Positions 5,583 through 8,888 of a stretch of DNA of 8,888 nucleotides are shown here, piece by piece. How positions within the stretch are numbered: position 1 is the stretch's first letter; each line of letters opens with the position of its first letter. The notes beneath the pieces are model-generated. The model was not told the DNA's origin. It did no database searches and was given only the letters and a program-made list of their open reading frames with translations. A program made the translations under genes and the position numbers. Source of the DNA: Spirochaeta sp. (lineage in GTDB: Bacteria > Spirochaetota > Spirochaetia > DSM-2461); NCBI GenBank assembly GCA_030635565.1, contig DAOVYP010000064.1, positions 1 through 8,888 on the forward strand. The letters run 5' to 3'.

Positions 5583-5960
5583 TTATTGAACGTCAGTTCG
5601 CAGCTCCCGACGCCATTCGGATTTCTCTTCAAGATTCTCCCAGTCTATTCGCCGGTTAATCTTGAGATTCCTCTGTTGGTAGGCCTGTAGCTCGACGACG
5701 GCAAAACTCCCTTTCCCGAGATAGATGACTTTCTCACCTTCCCCGGGATTCAATTCTTCGCTTACGATCTTAAGAGCACAATCGAAATGAACCGGCGTGC
5801 CGTCTGTCGGCCTGGCCAGAGCGGAAGTTATGTCCTTGATCGGCTCACCGCAGATACTGCAAGGTGGATTCGGCCGATCAGGACAACGAGGTGAATCAAA
5901 TCGCCGCGAACCGCCTTTTCGGCGGCCGCGACGATCCCTGTTCTTAGGTTTTGTACTCAT
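5583..5960 (-). CDS. Small zinc-finger-like protein, function unknown
   Basis: Not recognised by name. The 125 residues start with a strongly basic stretch (about 4-20, RDRRGRRKGGSRR) that could bind nucleic acid. A treble-clef or zinc-ribbon-like set of ligands follows: C34, C37 (CSICGEPI) and H58, C61 (HFDC). A short beta-rich segment (EKVIYLGKGSFAVVEL, 76-91) and an acidic, tryptophan-containing tail end the protein. The ATG at 5960 is preferred over the in-frame ATG at 5972 because GGGA lies six bases before it and nothing usable precedes the other. Its start overlaps the end of the 53-residue gene by 17 bases. It is the last gene of the rplS-led operon, next to ribosomal and flagellar-type genes, which is compatible with an RNA-related role but does not prove it. 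Confidence 0.8.
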   Translation of the reverse strand: MSTKPKNRDRRGRRKGGSRRFDSPRCPDRPNPPCSICGEPIKDITSALARPTDGTPVHFDCALKIVSEELNPGEGEKVIYLGKGSFAVVELQAYQQRNLKINRRIDWENLEEKSEWRRELRTDVQ

Positions 5961-6105
5961 TTTTGTTCCCATTGCGATTGACTATTTCGTTTGACAGTTT
6001 AATGGCAATACGATCTATCGCAACCTGGAGATACCGCTGATCATTAATTTTAACTTTCAGCTCCTCCAGCTTGACGGGGTCGGTCTGCTTGGCGATGCGT
6101 ACCAT
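5944..6105 (-). CDS. 53-residue small protein, function unknown
   Basis: A short gene of 53 codons: it begins MVRIAKQTDPVKLEELKVKI, continues NDQRYLQVAIDRIAIKLSNE and ends in IVNRNGNKNEYKT. Support comes from its setting: AAGGAG lies five bases before the ATG, it starts 15 bases after the yraN stop, and it overlaps the zinc-finger gene by 17 bases, so it fills the only gap in a closely packed operon. The composition is soluble and charged, predicted as two helices (about 10-20 and 24-42) with a polar tail; there is no signal peptide, membrane segment or cysteine. No family is recognised. Confidence 0.75.
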   Translation of the reverse strand: MVRIAKQTDPVKLEELKVKINDQRYLQVAIDRIAIKLSNEIVNRNGNKNEYKT

Positions 6106-6110
6106 TGGAG

Positions 6111-6116
6111 CTCCTT
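6111..6116 (-). promoter_or_regulatory. Ribosome binding site of the 53-residue gene
   Basis: AAGGAG on the minus strand, five bases before the ATG at 6105. It overlaps the palindrome GGAGCTCC. It is among the strongest ribosome-binding sites in the window and is the main argument that this short frame is translated. Confidence 0.75.
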
Positions 6117-6120
6117 CTCC

Positions 6121-6468
6121 CTAAAACGCATGTTCCCAATGATCCAGTTTTCCCATCCTCCGTGACAGGAAAATCAGATCGAAGCGGATACGACAACCGC
6201 CGAGTTCAGGATGACGAAGTAGAAAAAGAGAAGCGACCTTCCGTATCTTCCCGCGCTTGCGCGAGTCGATGGAACGTTCCAGGCTCTCCACTCCCAGAAT
6301 ATCCCAGGTTTTCACCTCGACGAAGACAACAACATCTCCCTTCCTGACTATAATATCGACCTCTCCCGGTCCTGATCTGAATCGCCTTTCAAGAATTTCG
6401 TACCCGTTATCCTCAAGATAGCGGGAGGCTTTATTTTCTCCTTCCAATCCCTTATGGCTACTTGTCAC
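6121..6468 (-). CDS. yraN: YraN / UPF0102 family nuclease-like protein
   Basis: A member of the small UPF0102 family with a restriction-endonuclease-like (PD-(D/E)xK) fold; its cellular role is not firmly established, though a link to Holliday-junction or recombination processing is often suggested. The 115 residues match the family in length and motifs: GLEGENKASRYLEDNGYEIL (7-26), GEVDII (35-40) with D38, and VFVEVK (48-53) with E51 and K53 completing the active-site pattern. The start is GTG at 6468, inside the last codons of the HD-GYP gene (11-base overlap), without a clear ribosome-binding site, so translation is probably coupled. A 15-base gap leads to the next gene. Confidence 0.9.
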   Translation of the reverse strand: MTSSHKGLEGENKASRYLEDNGYEILERRFRSGPGEVDIIVRKGDVVVFVEVKTWDILGVESLERSIDSRKRGKIRKVASLFLLRHPELGGCRIRFDLIFLSRRMGKLDHWEHAF

Positions 6469-7603
6469 TACTTGACTTCGTTTTATCTATGAGACTCTTG
6501 ATATCGAGAGCCCTGGCAATGAAGAGATTCTTATTGTTGAGCAGGTCGATGGAAGGACCGGTGTCCCCCTTGTACTCTCTGCCGGTGCTGTTGATCAGAA
6601 TGATTACTTCAGGGCGGAGAGGGGCATCTTCACTGGAGCTGATAACCCTGCCGATACTTCCGTCGGATAACAGTACGAGACTGCCTACGGGATAAAGTCC
6701 CATGGCCCTGATGAATATCTTGACTATTTCGGGATCGAACCTTCTCTGATTGTCGCTCAGGATAGATCTCATGGCTTCGTATCCTATCATCGAGTTCCGC
6801 CAGGGACGTTCGGAAACCATGGCCTCGAAGGCATCAGCAACTGAAACAATGCGAGCTTCGAACATTATCTCCGTACCCTTCAGTCTCTGGGGATACCCCT
6901 CCCCGTCCCATCTTTCATGATGCTGGAGGGCAATCTGGGCGATCTCCTCGGGAAGCTGAAGTTCCGTATTGATAATTCGATAGGAGTATACAGGATGGGT
7001 TTTCAGGGTTTTCAGTTCCTGTGCTTCCAGTTCCCGGTCCAGTTCGATAACTCCCCTCGGTAAACGCTGCATGCCTACATCATGGAGTAAAGCTCCACTG
7101 CACAACTGGAAGAGCTTATGTCTCGGGCGATTGAGGGACAGGCCGACGGTGATAGCCAGAAGGCCGCTGTTTACCGCGCTTTTTGCATGATTTTTCGCAT
7201 TGGAACTGTTGGTCAGGACCAGCCTGACGGCATCGACTTTCTTTTCCTCCACCTTTTCAATGAGGGAAGAAACCGTATCCTCAATTTCTTTCTCGGTAAC
7301 CCGTTCCAGGTTGCGGATTCGGGTCAGCATATCATCGACTTTGTCGATTACCTTGTTGTAGAACGTGAAGAGCTCTTCGTCGGCCGGAAGTCCCCACATA
7401 TTCTCCGGGGCACCATCGAATTCTTCCATATTTCTGGCTGCACCCTCGGTCTCAACCTGTGTAACATGCCATGATCGAAGCCGTTCCAGATCTTTCTCCC
7501 TGATGGGCACACCGGCTGGTATGAAGATGGTGTCTTCTTCAATGTAGACCGGGTGAGTGAAGGTTTGTCCGGATTTCAGATCATCAACTTTAATGTAATT
7601 CAT
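6458..7603 (-). CDS. HD-GYP domain protein, c-di-GMP phosphodiesterase-like, with altered metal-site residues
   Basis: HD-GYP proteins hydrolyse the second messenger cyclic di-GMP, often controlling motility. This 381-residue protein has an N-terminal small domain (about 1-55, MNYIKVDDLKSGQTFTHPVY), a helical, probably coiled-coil linker (75-130), the HD-GYP domain (about 135-300) and a beta-rich C-terminal part (304-366). Seen in the domain: H174-D175, H203, H228-H229, RWDGEGYP (231-238) and D257. Missing: the usual first His of HSxxV is Ser142, and the HDxGK lysine is Met178, so activity may be weak, altered or lost. It has no signal peptide, membrane segment or receiver domain. The ATG at 7603 is chosen because AGAGGA lies four bases upstream; an earlier in-frame TTG at 7627 has none. 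It overlaps the FlhB-tail gene by 14 bases and yraN by 11. Confidence 0.9.
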   Translation of the reverse strand: MNYIKVDDLKSGQTFTHPVYIEEDTIFIPAGVPIREKDLERLRSWHVTQVETEGAARNMEEFDGAPENMWGLPADEELFTFYNKVIDKVDDMLTRIRNLERVTEKEIEDTVSSLIEKVEEKKVDAVRLVLTNSSNAKNHAKSAVNSGLLAITVGLSLNRPRHKLFQLCSGALLHDVGMQRLPRGVIELDRELEAQELKTLKTHPVYSYRIINTELQLPEEIAQIALQHHERWDGEGYPQRLKGTEIMFEARIVSVADAFEAMVSERPWRNSMIGYEAMRSILSDNQRRFDPEIVKIFIRAMGLYPVGSLVLLSDGSIGRVISSSEDAPLRPEVIILINSTGREYKGDTGPSIDLLNNKNLFIARALDIKSLIDKTKSSSDK

Positions 7604-7853
7604 CGTTTCCTCTGGTCTCGTAGACAAATTTCAGGATTTCAGCGACAACAATCCAGTATTTTACCGGAACATAATCGAAGGGATTCAGATGAGCCAGGGA
7701 GTCGACAAGATCAGGAGATTCCACGATGGGAATTCCATTTTCTCCGGCTATCCGACACAGGGCTTCCGCCGTTTTGCCGATACCCCGAGCAAGAACCCTG
7801 GGGGCATACTCCCCACTTTCGTATCTCAATGCGGCAGCTTTATGCTCCCTCAT
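7590..7853 (-). CDS. FlhB C-terminal-domain homologue (YlqH / FlhX type)
   Basis: An 87-residue stand-alone version of the cytoplasmic C-terminal domain of FlhB (EscU/YscU/HrcU family), the flagellar export-switch protein. Matching parts are AAALRYESGEYAPRVLARG (7-25), NGIPIVESPDLVDSLAHL (39-56) and VAEILKFVYE (70-79). The membrane half of FlhB and the NPTH self-cleavage site are absent; the protein corresponds to what lies downstream of that cleavage. Such small homologues (YlqH in Bacillus, FlhX in Campylobacter) can partly replace the cleaved FlhB tail; a similar role here is inference. The start ATG has GGAGG seven bases upstream and overlaps the preceding stop codon by four bases (ATGA). 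Confidence 0.88.
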   Translation of the reverse strand: MREHKAAALRYESGEYAPRVLARGIGKTAEALCRIAGENGIPIVESPDLVDSLAHLNPFDYVPVKYWIVVAEILKFVYETRGNDELH

Positions 7854-8797
7854 TCCCTTTCCTCCAAATCCCTGACCGCTTTTCCGGTGCCGGGGGTGAA
7901 TCCGTCGCTCTCCGCTATGGATAAAATTGTATCATCAACTTCAACATTCATCAAAGCCAGACTTTCACGAAAAGATTTCCACTTTTTTGTGTCAATTTCC
8001 GTATCATCATCTGTGAATACGGACAGCTGGGTATTATCCAGACCCTCCATGAGAAACTCAAAAGTACGTGAACCGTCATATATAGTCAGGGCAAGAGCAG
8101 GATCCATCCCCCGGCGGATTTTCCAGACCATCCGGATTTCACCTTCACCAAGATGCCTGACCAGTCGCCTGAACATCCAGTGGTCCCTGTGCCCGGATAC
8201 ATTATTGAGAAGGTTGATCAGAGAATCGGGATCGTCACCTTCTTCGTTCATTTCATCTTTGAGTTCATCGGAATCGGGCGGTCGAGTCCAGTTCCCGGAT
8301 CTGTGGTCCCTGCCGTCTCCGGATAATGCGGTATCGACAGATTCCAGAAAATCGGCCGTCGGATCGGTCCCTTTTGATAGAAGCTCGGCATAGAGACGGG
8401 CCATTCGCACCCGATGGCCCTTTGTATGCTTCAACAGAGCCGCCCTCCTGGCCGCTTCCGAGCCATCCGGCAATGAAAGCCCCGCCCTGAGCAAGGCGGC
8501 CGAGAGCAGCGTTCTCGTCGATGCCTGAGGTGATGCGGTATGAGGGATTTTGGATCTGGAATCCCGAAGGAGTAGAAAGAATCCGCCGGAATTCCGCTCA
8601 ACCCTGGCCCGGATTATCTGACCCGGGCGGAAATTGAGATGACTTCTGGCCGTAAGCGTCCGGCCGTTCCACAAGAGTCGGAACCTGCCGTCAGGCAGCA
8701 CGGTCTGGATTCGTGCCGAAATGATATCGCCGGTGCGTAATTTATCCCCGGCGACAATATCAGTGAGTTGAAGATTTCCGCGTACAGGTTCGGGCAT
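7850..8797 (-). CDS. YlqG / FliK-like protein
   Basis: Likely relative of the flagellar hook-length control protein FliK, as judged by its C-terminal half and by position. Of 315 residues, about 15-80 form a beta-rich domain (TGDIISARIQTVLPDGRFRL, GQIIRARV), 97-160 is helical and basic, 165-192 is an acidic low-complexity linker, and about 205-295 resembles the FliK C-terminal domain (RRLVRHLGEGEIRMVWKIRR, LALTIYDGSRTFEFLMEG). It has no signal peptide or membrane segment. In Bacillus subtilis, ylqG likewise lies between rplS and ylqH, and the same order is seen here, supporting the call. The ATG at 8797 follows rplS by 14 bases; the AGGGG before it is only three bases away, so coupling to rplS translation is plausible. 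Which substrate it measures or binds is unknown. Confidence 0.65.
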   Translation of the reverse strand: MPEPVRGNLQLTDIVAGDKLRTGDIISARIQTVLPDGRFRLLWNGRTLTARSHLNFRPGQIIRARVERNSGGFFLLLRDSRSKIPHTASPQASTRTLLSAALLRAGLSLPDGSEAARRAALLKHTKGHRVRMARLYAELLSKGTDPTADFLESVDTALSGDGRDHRSGNWTRPPDSDELKDEMNEEGDDPDSLINLLNNVSGHRDHWMFRRLVRHLGEGEIRMVWKIRRGMDPALALTIYDGSRTFEFLMEGLDNTQLSVFTDDDTEIDTKKWKSFRESLALMNVEVDDTILSIAESDGFTPGTGKAVRDLEERE

Positions 8798-8811
8798 ACT
8801 CCCCTGGAGGG

Positions 8812-8888
8812 TTAGCCGGCGGCCTGCTGTTTCTTGCTCTTGATGAGCTCTTTAACCTTGGTGGCTTTCCTTCCTATGCGGTTGCGCA
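8812..8888 (-). CDS. rplS: 50S ribosomal protein L19, C-terminal end only (cut by window)
   Basis: The last 24 complete codons read RNRIGRKATKVKELIKSKKQ then QAAG and stop with TAA. This matches the basic C-terminal helix of L19 (the LRxxxGKxAxxKE pattern), a protein at the interface of the ribosomal subunits. The call is supported by the following genes, which are the same kind that follow rplS in other bacteria. The promoter of the whole minus-strand operon must lie beyond the window. Confidence 0.85.
   Translation of the reverse strand, partial: RNRIGRKATKVKELIKSKKQQAAG

Noticed and set aside
7604..7627. Upstream TTG start for the HD-GYP gene
   Set aside because: No ribosome-binding site for it; AGAGGA sits correctly before the ATG at 7603.
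7689..8393. 234-codon plus-strand open frame opposite the FliK-like and FlhB-tail genes
   Set aside because: Serine-rich translation of the kind produced by the reverse of real genes; the minus-strand genes here have ribosome-binding sites and family matches.
1..8888. CRISPR array, tRNA/rRNA genes, insertion sequences, phage or defence genes
   Set aside because: No spaced direct repeats, no cloverleaf or rRNA-like stretch and no transposase, integrase or known defence-type domain was seen on either strand.

Overview
The window is chromosomal DNA from a free-living-type spirochaete of moderate GC content, outside the low-GC Borrelia type. The clearest evidence is the first gene, the 3' end of a periplasmic flagellin of the FlaB class. 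The gene orders coaD-rpmF-acpP-rnc and rplS / FliK-like / FlhB-tail / HD-GYP / YraN also fit spirochaetes, as do the signal peptides and lipobox. I see no mobile element, CRISPR array, tRNA, rRNA, phage gene or recognisable defence system; this is core genome.

Layout. (1) 2-604, + strand: flaB 3' end, then a strong intrinsic terminator. (2) 713-2074, +: CCA-adding tRNA nucleotidyltransferase with its own promoter directly against the start codon. (3) 2140-3939, - strand: coaD, rpmF, acpP, rnc. A near-consensus promoter in the coaD-rpmF gap drives the last three. CoaD makes the CoA precursor that donates the phosphopantetheine arm of AcpP; RpmF and RNase III serve ribosomes and RNA processing. 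(4) 4039-4605 and 4820-5515, +: a lipoprotein with a Pro-Glu linker and a secreted HEAT-repeat protein, ending at a bidirectional terminator. (5) 8888-5583, -: a tightly packed run of rplS 3' end, a YlqG/FliK-like protein, a YlqH-type FlhB C-terminal-domain protein, an HD-GYP protein, a YraN nuclease-like protein, a 53-residue protein and a small zinc-finger protein. Most neighbours overlap by 4-17 bases or lie about 15 bases apart, so this reads as one operon.

Most notable signals. Three genes (cca, coaD, the lipoprotein) have good -35/-10 boxes with 18-base spacers placed 6-8 bases before the ATG, with no Shine-Dalgarno sequence at normal spacing, which predicts leaderless or nearly leaderless mRNAs. 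The coaD and lipoprotein promoters face apart and carry a related 16-base inverted motif. The leader of the HEAT-repeat gene begins, at its predicted 5' end, with an 11-base sequence exactly complementary to that gene's ribosome-binding site and start codon. The HD-GYP protein keeps the GYP half of its site but lacks the usual first metal-binding His and the HDxGK lysine. All functional assignments are read from the sequence and family knowledge alone.
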